64,000 nt of DNA, taken from NCBI RefSeq assembly GCF_047302425.1, contig NZ_CP154855.1, positions 1,488,001 through 1,552,000 on the forward strand. The letters are read 5' to 3'. The notes beneath the pieces are model-generated. The model had not been told where the DNA came from. It saw only the letters and a program-made list of their open reading frames with translations, and did not search any database. The translations under genes were made by a program, and so were the position numbers. The DNA comes from Oceanitalea sp047302425. GTDB lineage: Bacteria > Actinomycetota > Actinomycetes > Actinomycetales > Actinomycetaceae. Below, piece by piece: positions 24,531 through 32,928 of this stretch (the first letter of the stretch is position 1; every line of letters starts with the position of its first letter).

Positions 24531-24637
24531 GTGCACCGGTCCGACGGCTCGACGCCGGCCAGGGCCTCCTCGACATGCATGCCGCAACCGGTCCAGGTGA
24601 CCTTGCCGCAGGTGGTGCAACGGGTGGGACTGCACAT
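24521..24637 (-). CDS. Small Cys-rich (zinc-ribbon-like) protein, 38 aa
   Basis: A 38-residue protein with seven cysteines, in three pairs: 'CSPTRCTTCGK', 'WTGCG' and 'DRCTCP'. The spacing suggests a small metal-binding knuckle. I recall short actinobacterial proteins of this type but know no function for them. GAGGAG lies 8 nt before the ATG, and the next gene overlaps its end. It sits between CoA-disulfide reductase and the membrane protein, so it belongs to the sulfur-stress operon. Confidence 0.7.
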   Translation of the reverse strand: MCSPTRCTTCGKVTWTGCGMHVEEALAGVEPSDRCTCP

Positions 24638-24661
24638 GGGGTTTCTCCTCGGGTGTGGGTG

Positions 24662-26368
24662 TCAGGCGTTGATGGTGTCGGACAGGGCGCCGGGCCGGAC
24701 GGCCCGGAGGGTGAGCCAGCCCCCGGAGAGGTTGCGGGCGTCGATCCCCTCCCCGCGCAGGATGCGGGTGGCGAGGTAGGACCGCACCCCGCTGGCGCAG
24801 TGGACGGCCACGGGACGGCCCTCGGCGGCGGTGCGCACCTCGTCGAGCCGCTCGCGCAGCTCGGTGTGCGGGACGTGGAGGGCGCCATCGAGGTGGTCGC
24901 CCGCGTACTCTTCGGCCGAGCGGACGTCGAGCACGAGCGACTCGGCGCGCACCTCGTCGAGGTCCCAGGCCTGCCACTGCGGCATCGTGCCGTCCAGGAC
25001 GTTCTGGGCGACGAAGCCCAGCATGTTGACCGGGTCCTTCGCCGAGCCGTAGGGCGGGGCGTAGGCGAGCTCGAGCTCGGCGAGGTCGTCCGCGGTCATC
25101 CCGGCGCGCAGGGCGGTGGCGAGGACGTCGATCCGCTTGTCCACGCCGGCCCGGCCGACGCCCTGAGCGCCGAGGAGGCGGCCGTCGGGTGCGAAGCTCG
25201 CGACGAGGTGGACCTGCTCGGCGCCGGGGTAGTACCCGGCGTGGTGGGCGGGGTGGAGGTGGACGACCTCGTGCGCGATCCCGGCGGAGCGCAGGGCGGC
25301 CTGGTTCGCGCCGGTCACCGCCGCCGTGAGCCCGAAGACGCGGACGATGGCCGTGCCGAGGACGGGCTGCTGCGGGGTGGTGCGGTGGCCGCAGATGGAG
25401 TCGGCGGCGCGCCGGCCCTGCCGGTTCGCGGGGCCGGCCAGGGGGACGGCGCCGGACGCGCCGGTGACGGCCTGGCGCACCTCGACGGCGTCGCCGACGG
25501 CCCAGATGTGCGGGTCGGAGGTGCGCTGGTCGGTGTCGACGCGGATCGCGCCGCGCTCGCCGAGCTCGAGCCCCGCCTCGGCGGCGAGTGAGCTGGCCGG
25601 CCTGACGCCGACGTTGACGATGACGACGTCGGCGGGCAGGGCGGTGCCGTCGGACAGCGTGACGGTGGCACCGCCGCCCGGTGCGTCGGTGACGGACTGG
25701 GCGGAGACCCCGAGGTGCAGGCCGACGCCGTGGGCGCGCAGCTCCTCGGCGAGGAGCGGGGCGAGCTCCGCGTCCAGCGGGGGCAGGACGTGGTCGGCCA
25801 GCTCGACGAGCTGGACCCGCAGCCCGCGGGCGGCCAGCGCCTCGACGGCCTCGAGGCCGATGAAGCCGGCACCGACGACGACGGCGTGCGCGTCCTGCCG
25901 GTCGGTGAGGACGGCGTCGACCGCGTCGGTCACGCGGTCGAGGTCGGGGATCGTGCGCAGCGAGTGGACGGCCGGGTGGTCCAGGCCCTCGATCGGCGGG
26001 CGCACGGCGACGGCGCCCGGAGCGAGCAGGAGGGCGTCGTAGGGCAGGCGGTCGGTCGTGCCGCCGCTGACGACGGTGACCTCGCGCCGGTCGCGGTCGA
26101 TCGCCGTCGCCCGGTGGCCGGTGCGGACGTCGAGGTTGAGGGTGCGGGCGAGCGACTGCGGGGTGTGGAGGAGCAGGTCCTCGCGCGAGCCGATCTCGCC
26201 GGACAGGTGGTAGGGCAGGCCGCAGTTGGCGAAGCTCACGTAGTCGCCCTGCTCGAGGACGACGATCTCGGCGTGCTCGTCGAGGCGACGGGCGCGCGCG
26301 GCGGCACTCATGCCGCCGGCGACGCCACCCACGATGACGATGCGCCGGCTCGGGCGGCGGGCGGTCAT
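24662..26368 (-). CDS. CoA-disulfide reductase-rhodanese fusion (FAD-dependent)
   Basis: A 568-residue flavoprotein. Residues 1-450 are a pyridine nucleotide-disulfide oxidoreductase with 'IVIVGGVAGGMSAAARARRL' for FAD binding and a single active cysteine, Cys49, in 'SFANCGLPYHLSGEI', as in CoA-disulfide reductases. A second dinucleotide site is 'AVVVGAGFIGLEAVE'. Residues about 470-568 form a rhodanese domain with the catalytic 'HCASGVRS' (Cys about 524). Such fusions reduce CoA persulfide or polysulfide. The start overlaps the upstream rhodanese gene. Confidence 0.92.
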   Translation of the reverse strand: MTARRPSRRIVIVGGVAGGMSAAARARRLDEHAEIVVLEQGDYVSFANCGLPYHLSGEIGSREDLLLHTPQSLARTLNLDVRTGHRATAIDRDRREVTVVSGGTTDRLPYDALLLAPGAVAVRPPIEGLDHPAVHSLRTIPDLDRVTDAVDAVLTDRQDAHAVVVGAGFIGLEAVEALAARGLRVQLVELADHVLPPLDAELAPLLAEELRAHGVGLHLGVSAQSVTDAPGGGATVTLSDGTALPADVVIVNVGVRPASSLAAEAGLELGERGAIRVDTDQRTSDPHIWAVGDAVEVRQAVTGASGAVPLAGPANRQGRRAADSICGHRTTPQQPVLGTAIVRVFGLTAAVTGANQAALRSAGIAHEVVHLHPAHHAGYYPGAEQVHLVASFAPDGRLLGAQGVGRAGVDKRIDVLATALRAGMTADDLAELELAYAPPYGSAKDPVNMLGFVAQNVLDGTMPQWQAWDLDEVRAESLVLDVRSAEEYAGDHLDGALHVPHTELRERLDEVRTAAEGRPVAVHCASGVRSYLATRILRGEGIDARNLSGGWLTLRAVRPGALSDTINA

Positions 26369-26736
26369 CGGCGCACCGCCCCTCCGGCCTGCTCCCAGGC
26401 GGCCATCCCGCCGGAGACGCTGGCGGCGTCGAAGCCGGCGGCACGCAGCTTCTTGGCGCCGCTGCGCGAGCGCATGCCGCTCGCGCACACGACGAGGACG
26501 GGGGAGTCGGCCGACAGGCGCCGGGGCGCGGAGTCGATCCGGCCGAGCGGGACGTGGATCGCCTGGGGGGCGTGTCCGGCCTTCCACTCGTGGTTCTCCC
26601 GGACGTCGACGAGGGCGGCGCCCTCACGGACGAGCTCGACCGCGCGGGCGGCGGGGACCGAGGATCCCAGCGTGCTGGTGTCCCGGCTGCGGCCCAGCAG
26701 GGCCCGGAGCCAGGAGGTACGTGTCGGTGTGGTCAT
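26365..26736 (-). CDS. Rhodanese-like sulfurtransferase
   Basis: A 123-residue single-domain rhodanese. 'ALVDVRENHEWKAGHAPQAI' is the CH2-like motif, and the active-site loop is 'VCASGMRSRS' with Cys84. It should carry sulfane sulfur as a persulfide. It is the first gene of the operon with CoA-disulfide reductase, the 38-residue Cys protein and a membrane protein. The ATG is 6 nt after a TATGGT -10 that overlaps the operator at 26746-26761, so it is probably a leaderless, CstR-controlled transcript. Confidence 0.9.
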   Translation of the reverse strand: MTTPTRTSWLRALLGRSRDTSTLGSSVPAARAVELVREGAALVDVRENHEWKAGHAPQAIHVPLGRIDSAPRRLSADSPVLVVCASGMRSRSGAKKLRAAGFDAASVSGGMAAWEQAGGAVRR

Positions 26737-26745
26737 GGCCCCACC

Positions 26746-26761
26746 ATACCCCAGGGGGTAT
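26746..26761. promoter_or_regulatory. CsoR/CstR-type operator in the rhodanese promoter
   Basis: ATACCCCAGGGGGTAT has the same 16-bp frame and flanks as the site before trx. It overlaps the minus-strand -10 TATGGT (26743-26748) of the rhodanese operon. Two matching operators make this a two-operon regulon under the regulator at 22616. Confidence 0.75.
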
Positions 26762-26836
26762 CTGACTGTGTGGTGAGACTGCTCACCGCAGGTCCCGCGA
26801 GCGCACCGTGTCCACCGGCGGAAGCTCCCCGCCGGA

Positions 26837-27262
26837 GTGAGCGGCAGCGCGGGACCTGCGTCCGTCGACGACATCGAGGCGCCGGACCCCGGCCCGGCCG
26901 CCGAGGGGGCCGTCATCCCCGACGCCTCGGTGACCAAGCCCCCGCAGGCCATCGGCCCGTTCACGCTCGGGGAGGCCAGCGGCCCCGCCCGCATGTACTC
27001 CGACGCCGTCTCCAGCGTGATGATCGCCCTCGACACCAACGTGCTCAGCTCCCCGTACGAGCAGCTGGTCGAGTACATCGCGACCGACAACACCCCGGCC
27101 GGCACCGGCAGCTGCGGGACCAACGAGTCGGGCTCGTCGATCACCTGCTACCAGCGCACCGAGGGCGGGGTCGTCACGCTCAACGCCACCCCTGAGGAGA
27201 TCAGCCTCGAGGACATGGTCGTGTTCGTGAACCACTACGCCGCCGAGGCCGGCGCGGCCTGA
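26837..27262 (+). CDS. Hypothetical protein, possibly N-terminally truncated
   Basis: A 141-residue acidic protein I do not recognise. It contains 'AIGPFTLGEASGPARMYSD' and two cysteines ('SCGTNESGSSITC') that could pair outside the cell. There is no signal peptide or membrane anchor, although the Pro/Glu-rich opening looks like a linker that usually follows one. This suggests loss of the N-terminal part, or a start upstream in another frame that a frameshift has cut off. The GTG start has no clear ribosome-binding site. Confidence 0.45.
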   Translation: MSGSAGPASVDDIEAPDPGPAAEGAVIPDASVTKPPQAIGPFTLGEASGPARMYSDAVSSVMIALDTNVLSSPYEQLVEYIATDNTPAGTGSCGTNESGSSITCYQRTEGGVVTLNATPEEISLEDMVVFVNHYAAEAGAA

Positions 27263-27281
27263 CCGGGGCAGCTCGCGCCCT

Positions 27282-27307
27282 CCCGCGTCCGGCACGGCCG
27301 GCGCGGG
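27282..27307. terminator. Stem-loop between convergent genes
   Basis: A GC-rich inverted repeat with one bulged base (27282-27292 with 27298-27307, loop CACGG) lies between the hypothetical gene ending at 27262 and the helicase ending at 27409. The remaining bases up to 27408 hold no clear gene. Confidence 0.4.
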
Positions 27308-27408
27308 GGGGCGCTGCGCTGTCATCGGCGGGAAGTGCCCCGCGCCGACGCCACGGGGGACGCCTCGAGGAGCTCGTCGACGTCCTCGCCGGGCGCTGAG
27401 CCCGTCCG

Positions 27409-29712
27409 CTACCGGCCCTCGCGAGGCTCCGCGCCGGTGAGCTCGTCCCACACCGGGCCGTAGCCGAGCCGGGCCTGCTCGGCCGCGACGACCCGCGTGG
27501 CGAGCTCGGCCTCGGTGACGTCGACGGCGCCGAGCGCCTCCTGCGCGAGGCTCGACTCGCCGGCGTAGGCGTCGAAGACCTGTCGCTTGCCGGCCAGGAG
27601 CTCCTCGATCCGCTCGTCGACGCTGTCCTCGGTGAGCAGCCGGTGCACCTGGACCGGGCGCCGCTGGCCCATCCGGTGCACCCGCCCGATCGCCTGGTCC
27701 TCGACGGCGGGGACGAGCTGCGGCTCGCAGATGACGACGACGCTCGCCGCCTGGACGTTGAGCCCCACCCCGCCCGCGCCGATCTGGCTCACGAGCACCG
27801 AGCCGGCCGGGCCGGCGGTGAAGGCGTCGACGATCTCCTGCCGCTCGGCCGCGGGCACCGACCCGGTGATGGGCCCGTACGCCCGCACGCCCGGCAGCCG
27901 CTCCACCTGCTCGGCCACCCGGGCGACGACGTCGAGGAAGTAGGAGAACACGACGACGCGCTGCCCGCCGTCGCGGGCCTCCTCGACGATCTCGAGCAGC
28001 CGCTCGAGCTTCGCGGAGTCGGCGGGGTCGGGGACGGTGAGGTCGGCCCGGCGCATCGCCATGAGGTTCCCGGAGGCGACGGCGTCCCGGTAGTGGCGCT
28101 GCGCCGTCGGCGTCATCGTCTCCCACTCGTCCGTGACGACGCGGGGCGGGAGCTCGACGAGGACGTCGTCGAGGTTGCGGCGCAGGTACACCGGCGCGAT
28201 GTGGCGGCGGAAGGTGTCGGGGTCGAGGAGGCGCAGGTGCGCGGGGAGCGAGTCGACGAGCCCGGGCTGGAGGAGACGCGCGAGGGAGAGCAGCTCCTCG
28301 ACCCGGTTGAGCAGGGCGGTGCCGGTGAGGAAGAGCGCGCGCGGGGTGCGCTCGGCCCAGGCGGCGACCTGCTGGGTGCGCAGCGCCCGAGGGTTCTTGG
28401 CGTAGTGCGCCTCGTCGACGACGAGGAGGGTGGGCGTCGGCTGGAGGAATCCGGCTGTCGGCGATACGTCTGCTGTGGGCGACAACTCAGCTGTCGGCGG
28501 TAACTGTGCTGTCGGCGAGGAGGGGGTGGGGGCGTCCGGGAGAGGGATCGTCGGGAGGGTGGCGAAGGTCGTCACGGCGACGCCGCCCTCTCGGTGCCAG
28601 GCGGCGAGGGCCTCCTCGCGACCGGGGCCGTGGACGCGGTGGACCGGCAGCTCGCTGTGGAGCGACACCTCCCGGCACCAGTTGACGACGACGCTCGCCG
28701 GGCACACGACGAGCGCACGGTCCTCGCCCGTCGCGGCCAGGTGCGCCATGACGGCGATGGCCTGGACGGTCTTGCCCAGGCCCATCTCGTCGCCGATGAG
28801 CGCCCGGCCCTGGTTGAGCGCGAACTTCGCCCCGAAGACCTGGTAGCCGCGCAGCCGCACGCGCAGCAGGGACTCGTCGAGCGGGAGGGCGGTGATCCGC
28901 TCGACGAGCTCGGCGGGGAGCGTGCCCTGGGCCGCGGCGCCGCCCAGGCCGGGGACGAGCTCGTCGAGCAGCGCGTAGTAGCGGGCGGTGTGCTGCTCGA
29001 GGTGCTCCCACACGGTGAGCGGGCCGGGCTCGGCGAGCAGCGCGGTCAGCTCGCGGACCGTCGCGGGCAGGTCCGTCGCGGCGAGCCACGGCTCCCAGCG
29101 GGCCAGCGCCTCGAGTGCCTGCCGGGCGCGCTCACGGGTGCGCGGCAGGCGCAGGAGCAGCCCGAGCCGGCTGCGTGCCGGGACCGCCTCGCGGACCTGA
29201 GCCAGGACCGTCGAGGCGAAGTCCGCCAGCTCGTCGCGGTGGGCGGCCAGCGGCCCGGACACCCGGTCGAGCCGGTACAGCAGGGACGCCAGGCCGAGGC
29301 CGAGCGGCCCGTCGCTGCGCGGCTCGATCCGCACGGGCACGCCTGCCCGGAAGGTCTGGGCCAGCCGCTGCGCCGCGGCCGCCGCTGCCCGCGCCGTGTG
29401 CGGGCCCACGCCGGGCAGCGCCTCGAGCCGCGCCGGCCCGGCGTCCAGAACGTCGCGCACCGTCTGCACCCCGGCGTCCTCCAGGGCCTGCAGCCGCAGG
29501 TTGCGCTCGGTCGTCTCCCGCAGCCGGCCGACCTCGATCCCGCCGAGCTCGGCACGCACCCGCTCGTCCCGGTAGGCGTCGACGAGCGAGACGACGCCCG
29601 AGCGCAGCCGAGACTCCTCGCGCAGGACGGCGGCCGCGGCCTCCGCGAGCCCGGCCCGCTCGGCGAGCAGCTCCCGGGCGTCGGCGCCGGGCCGCACCGC
29701 CGTCGTCGTCAT
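27409..29712 (-). CDS. SNF2-family DEAD-like helicase/ATPase
   Basis: A 767-residue ATPase of the SNF2 family. An N-terminal helical region with a helix-hairpin-helix ('EALPGVGPHTARAAAAAAQ') precedes the helicase core: 'GDEMGLGKTVQ' (motif I), 'VVDEAHYAKN' (motif II), 'LFLTGTALLN' (III) and 'VHRMGQRRPVQVHRL' (VI). Such proteins move along or remodel DNA-protein complexes in repair. Just before motif II the protein carries four 6-residue repeats of the form PTAxxx, encoded by an 18-bp tandem repeat. The ATG overlaps the DUF3097 stop, so the two genes are coupled. Confidence 0.9.
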   Translation of the reverse strand: MTTTAVRPGADARELLAERAGLAEAAAAVLREESRLRSGVVSLVDAYRDERVRAELGGIEVGRLRETTERNLRLQALEDAGVQTVRDVLDAGPARLEALPGVGPHTARAAAAAAQRLAQTFRAGVPVRIEPRSDGPLGLGLASLLYRLDRVSGPLAAHRDELADFASTVLAQVREAVPARSRLGLLLRLPRTRERARQALEALARWEPWLAATDLPATVRELTALLAEPGPLTVWEHLEQHTARYYALLDELVPGLGGAAAQGTLPAELVERITALPLDESLLRVRLRGYQVFGAKFALNQGRALIGDEMGLGKTVQAIAVMAHLAATGEDRALVVCPASVVVNWCREVSLHSELPVHRVHGPGREEALAAWHREGGVAVTTFATLPTIPLPDAPTPSSPTAQLPPTAELSPTADVSPTAGFLQPTPTLLVVDEAHYAKNPRALRTQQVAAWAERTPRALFLTGTALLNRVEELLSLARLLQPGLVDSLPAHLRLLDPDTFRRHIAPVYLRRNLDDVLVELPPRVVTDEWETMTPTAQRHYRDAVASGNLMAMRRADLTVPDPADSAKLERLLEIVEEARDGGQRVVVFSYFLDVVARVAEQVERLPGVRAYGPITGSVPAAERQEIVDAFTAGPAGSVLVSQIGAGGVGLNVQAASVVVICEPQLVPAVEDQAIGRVHRMGQRRPVQVHRLLTEDSVDERIEELLAGKRQVFDAYAGESSLAQEALGAVDVTEAELATRVVAAEQARLGYGPVWDELTGAEPREGR
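28445..28516 (-). repeat. Four 18-bp tandem repeats inside the helicase gene
   Basis: On the minus strand the units begin GCCGACAGC (one GCCCACAGC) followed by nine variable bases, at 28499-28516, 28481-28498, 28463-28480 and 28445-28462. They encode PTAQLP, PTAELS, PTADVS and PTAGFL in frame. The codons include TTA, TTG, GTA and ACA, which are rare in the rest of this GC-rich window. The unit resembles the arm of the palindrome at 16814-16865, which suggests insertion of a dispersed element. Confidence 0.85.
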
Positions 29713-30608
29713 CCCTGCTCGGGGACCTCGGTGACGAAGTCGATGAGCTCCTCCATCCGCCCGAGGAGGGCGGGGGAGAGGTCCTTGTAGCTGGTGACGC
29801 TGCCGAGGATGCGCTTCCAGCCGCGCGCGACGTCGGCCTGGTCCGCGTGCGGCCAGCCGAGCGCCGCGAGGGTGCCGTACTTGATGTCGGTGCCGCGCGG
29901 CACGTCCGGCCACGCCTTCAGGCCCACGCGCTCGGGGCGCACCGCCTGCCACACGTCGACGTAGGGGTGGCCGAGCACCTTGACGTGCCGGGCCGAGCGA
30001 CCCAGCGTCCGCAGCGCCTCGTCCACGAGCCGGGTCTCCTTGGAGCCGGGGACGAGGTGGTCGACGAGCACGCCGGCCCGCCGCGTGGGCCCGGGCGCGA
30101 AGTCGGCGAGCACCTCGGCGAGGTTGTCCACGCCCTCGAGGAGCTGGACGACGACGCCCTCGACCCGCAGGTCGTCGCCCCACACGCGCTCGACGAGCTC
30201 GGCGTCGTGGCGCCCCTCGACCCAGATCCGCGACGCGCGCGCCACCCTGGCCCGGCTCGTGTCGACCGCGATCGAGCCCGACGCCGTGAGCCGCCTGCCG
30301 CCGGCCGTCACCGGGCCGCGTGGTGCCGCCTTCCGCGCCGGCGGCACGAGGTGCACCGGCTTGCCGTCCACCCAGAAGCCCGAGCCGAGCGGGAAGGTCC
30401 GCGTGCGGCCCCTGCGGTCCTCGAGGACGACGACGTGCATCCCGCCGGACTTCTCGACGGCGGTGACCGCGCCCACCCAGCCGGTCTCGACGTCCTCGAC
30501 GACAAGACCGAGTTCGGCCGGCTCGTCGCGGACCGTGGGACGGTGGGCGTGGGCACCGGTGCGGTGGGGGTCGGAGGACAGGACGTCCGAGCCGTAGCGA
30601 TCCATCAC
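29709..30608 (-). CDS. DUF3097 family protein
   Basis: A 299-residue soluble protein of the actinobacterial DUF3097 family, with 'DVETGWVGAVTAVEKSGGMH', 'GKPVHLVPP' and the C-terminal 'GWKRILGSVTSYKDLSPALL'. The function is unknown; a nuclease-like or nucleic-acid role has been guessed from the fold only. It normally lies between hemW and hrcA. TACCCT is 6 nt before the GTG at 30608, so the mRNA is probably leaderless. An ATG directly follows as codon 2. Confidence 0.85.
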   Translation of the reverse strand: MMDRYGSDVLSSDPHRTGAHAHRPTVRDEPAELGLVVEDVETGWVGAVTAVEKSGGMHVVVLEDRRGRTRTFPLGSGFWVDGKPVHLVPPARKAAPRGPVTAGGRRLTASGSIAVDTSRARVARASRIWVEGRHDAELVERVWGDDLRVEGVVVQLLEGVDNLAEVLADFAPGPTRRAGVLVDHLVPGSKETRLVDEALRTLGRSARHVKVLGHPYVDVWQAVRPERVGLKAWPDVPRGTDIKYGTLAALGWPHADQADVARGWKRILGSVTSYKDLSPALLGRMEELIDFVTEVPEQG

Positions 30609-30670
30609 CCCGGCAGGGTAGGCGCGCGGTGGGGGAGGTCACGAGACACCCCGGGGCGTGGCGCGTAGAA

Positions 30671-30697
30671 TTAGCACTCCGGGCCGGTGAGTGCTGA
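30671..30697 (+). promoter_or_regulatory. CIRCE element (HrcA operator)
   Basis: TTAGCACTC, nine bases, then GAGTGCTGA matches the CIRCE consensus in all but one base of the second arm. It lies upstream of hrcA, with TAGAAT directly before it as a likely -10. HrcA should repress its own operon here. Confidence 0.93.
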
Positions 30698-30747
30698 CAC
30701 CGGCCGTCGCCGAGCCGGCCACGAGCGCGCCGGGAGGAGGGAACCCG

Positions 30748-31764
30748 TTGGCAGACCGTCGACTCGAAGTGCTGCGAGCAATCGTCGAGGACTACGTCCA
30801 CACGCGTGAACCGGTGGGCTCCAAGGCCCTGGTCGAGCGTCACTCGCTCGGTGTCTCACCGGCGACCATCCGCAACGACATGGCCGTCCTGGAGGAGAGC
30901 GGGTACATCCACCAGCCCCACACCTCCGCGGGGCGGGTCCCCACCGACAAGGGCTACCGCCTCTTCGTCGACCAGCTGTCGACCTTCAAGCCGCTCTCGC
31001 CGGCCGAGCGGGGCGCGATCCAGCACCTGCTCGAGGGCGCCGTCGACCTCGACGACGTCGTCGAGCGCACCGTCCGCCTCCTCGCCCAGCTCACCCACCA
31101 GGTCGCCGTCGTCCAGTACCCCTCGCTGCGCAACTCGGCCCTGCGGCACGTCGAGCTCGTCCCGCTCTCCGAGCACCGGCTGCTCGTCGTCATCATCACC
31201 GACGCCGGGCGGGTGGAGCAGCGGGCCCTCGAGGTCGACTCCCCGCTCGACCTCGCCGTCGTCGCCGAGCTGCGCGCCCGCATCAACGCCGGCAGCATCG
31301 GGCGCCGCGCCGCCGACATCGGCTCCGCCCTCGGGGACACCTCCGGCCGCTTCGCCCCCGAGCACCGCCCGCTCGTCGCGCGCGTCATCGAGGCGCTCAC
31401 CGAGACGCTGCGGATGGACGCCGAGGAGCGCATCGTCATGGCCGGCACCGCGAACCTCGCCCGCTCCGACGTCGACTTCTCCCGCACCATCGGCCCCGTC
31501 CTCGAGGCGCTTGAGGAGCAGGTCGTCCTCCTCAAGCTGCTCCAGGAGATGGCGGAGGACGACGCCGTCGCCGTGAGCATCGGTGAGGAGAACCGCCACG
31601 AGGCGCTGTCCGAGGCGTCGATCGTGGCGACCGCCTACGGTGGGGGGAGTGGTGAGGGGGTGGCCCACCTCGGTGTACTCGGCCCCACGCGCATGGACTA
31701 CCCCTCGGCCATGACCTCCGTGCGGGCCGTGGCCCGCTACCTGTCGCGGATCCTCGCCGGCTGA
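30748..31764 (+). CDS. hrcA: Heat-inducible transcription repressor HrcA
   Basis: A 338-residue repressor of heat-shock genes. The N-terminal winged helix carries 'LGVSPATIRNDMAVLEESGY' and 'HTSAGRVPTDKGYR'; the GAF-like and dimerisation parts follow. I start it at the TTG at 30748 because GGGAGGAGG lies 8 nt before it and the frame then opens on 'LADRRLEVLRAIVEDY', the family's normal start. An in-frame GTG at 30691 lies inside the CIRCE element and would add a non-conserved stretch. dnaJ follows in the same operon. Confidence 0.94.
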   Translation: MADRRLEVLRAIVEDYVHTREPVGSKALVERHSLGVSPATIRNDMAVLEESGYIHQPHTSAGRVPTDKGYRLFVDQLSTFKPLSPAERGAIQHLLEGAVDLDDVVERTVRLLAQLTHQVAVVQYPSLRNSALRHVELVPLSEHRLLVVIITDAGRVEQRALEVDSPLDLAVVAELRARINAGSIGRRAADIGSALGDTSGRFAPEHRPLVARVIEALTETLRMDAEERIVMAGTANLARSDVDFSRTIGPVLEALEEQVVLLKLLQEMAEDDAVAVSIGEENRHEALSEASIVATAYGGGSGEGVAHLGVLGPTRMDYPSAMTSVRAVARYLSRILAG

Positions 31765-31806
31765 CCGGCCCCGCATACGTGTTGAACCCCCACAGGAAGT
31801 GACCTG

Positions 31807-32928
31807 GTGAACGACTACTACGAGATCCTCGGCGTGCCGCGTACCGCGACGCAGGAGGAGATCAAGCGCGCCTACCGCAAGCTGGCGCGCAAGCTCCACC
31901 CGGACGTCGCCGGGCCCGACGCCGAGGACCAGTTCAAGGAGGTCGGCCGCGCCTACGAGGTGCTGTCCAACCCCGAGAAGCGCCAGATGTACGACCTCGG
32001 TGGGGAGTCCGCGCTCGGCGGCAACGGCGGCGGCGCCGGGGCCGGCTTCGGCTTCTCCGACATCTTCGAGACCTTCTTCGGCGCGGCCGCCGGCGCCAGC
32101 CGCGGCCCCGCCCCACGCGGCCGGCGCGGCCAGGACGCCCTCATCCGCCTCGAGATCGACCTGCGCGACGCCGTCTTCGGCGTCGACGAGGAGGTCCAGG
32201 TCGACACCGCCGTCCTGTGCGGCACCTGCAACGGCACCTGCACCCGCCCGGGCACCCACGTGCAGACCTGCGCGGTCTGCGGCGGGCGCGGCTCGGTCCA
32301 GCGGGTGGCCCGCTCCTTCCTCGGCAACGTCATGACGACCTCGCCCTGCTCGGCCTGCGGCGGCCACGGCACGACCATCCCCGACCCGTGCCCCGAGTGC
32401 TCCGGGCAGGGCCGGGTGCGCACCCGCCGCTCCATCCCCGTCTCGGTTCCCGCGGGCGTCGACACCGGCAACCGCATCAAGCTGACCGGCAGCGGCGAGG
32501 TCGGCCCCGGCGGCGGCCCCGCCGGCGACCTCTACGTCGAGCTCAAGGTCCGCCCCCACCCCGTCTTCGCCCGGCGTGGGGACGACCTCTACGCGCGCGT
32601 CGAGGTCCCGATGACGGCCGCCGCGCTCGGCACCGTCCTCCACCTCGAGACCTTCGACGGTCCCGAGGAGATCGACATCGCCCCCGGCACCCAGCCCGAG
32701 GAGGTCATCACGCTCGACGGCCTCGGTGTCGGCCGCCTCAACGGCCCCGGCCGCGGCGACCTCAAGGTCCAGGTCGACGTCGAGGTGCCCACCGCCCTGG
32801 ACGACCGTCAGCGTGAGCTCCTCCTCGAGCTCGCGACGCTGCGCGGGGAGGAGCGCGCCGAGCCGCGTCTCACGCCCGCCTCCAGCGGCGTGTTCTCCCG
32901 CCTGCGGGACCGCTTCTCCGGCCGCTGA
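31807..32928 (+). CDS. dnaJ: Chaperone protein DnaJ
   Basis: A 373-residue co-chaperone of DnaK. It has a J-domain with HPD in 'KLHPDVAGPD', a Gly-rich linker ('GGNGGGAGAGFGFSDIF'), a zinc-binding region with four Cys pairs, and the C-terminal substrate-binding domains. The first Cys pair is followed by 'NGTC', so one Gly of the usual CxxCxGxG is replaced by Cys. The pairing with hrcA marks it as the DnaJ2 paralogue of actinobacteria. AGGAAGTGA precedes the GTG. Confidence 0.95.
   Translation: MNDYYEILGVPRTATQEEIKRAYRKLARKLHPDVAGPDAEDQFKEVGRAYEVLSNPEKRQMYDLGGESALGGNGGGAGAGFGFSDIFETFFGAAAGASRGPAPRGRRGQDALIRLEIDLRDAVFGVDEEVQVDTAVLCGTCNGTCTRPGTHVQTCAVCGGRGSVQRVARSFLGNVMTTSPCSACGGHGTTIPDPCPECSGQGRVRTRRSIPVSVPAGVDTGNRIKLTGSGEVGPGGGPAGDLYVELKVRPHPVFARRGDDLYARVEVPMTAAALGTVLHLETFDGPEEIDIAPGTQPEEVITLDGLGVGRLNGPGRGDLKVQVDVEVPTALDDRQRELLLELATLRGEERAEPRLTPASSGVFSRLRDRFSGR

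Noticed and set aside
28445..28516. A CRISPR array
   Set aside because: The 18-bp units are directly adjacent without spacers and form part of an open coding frame.
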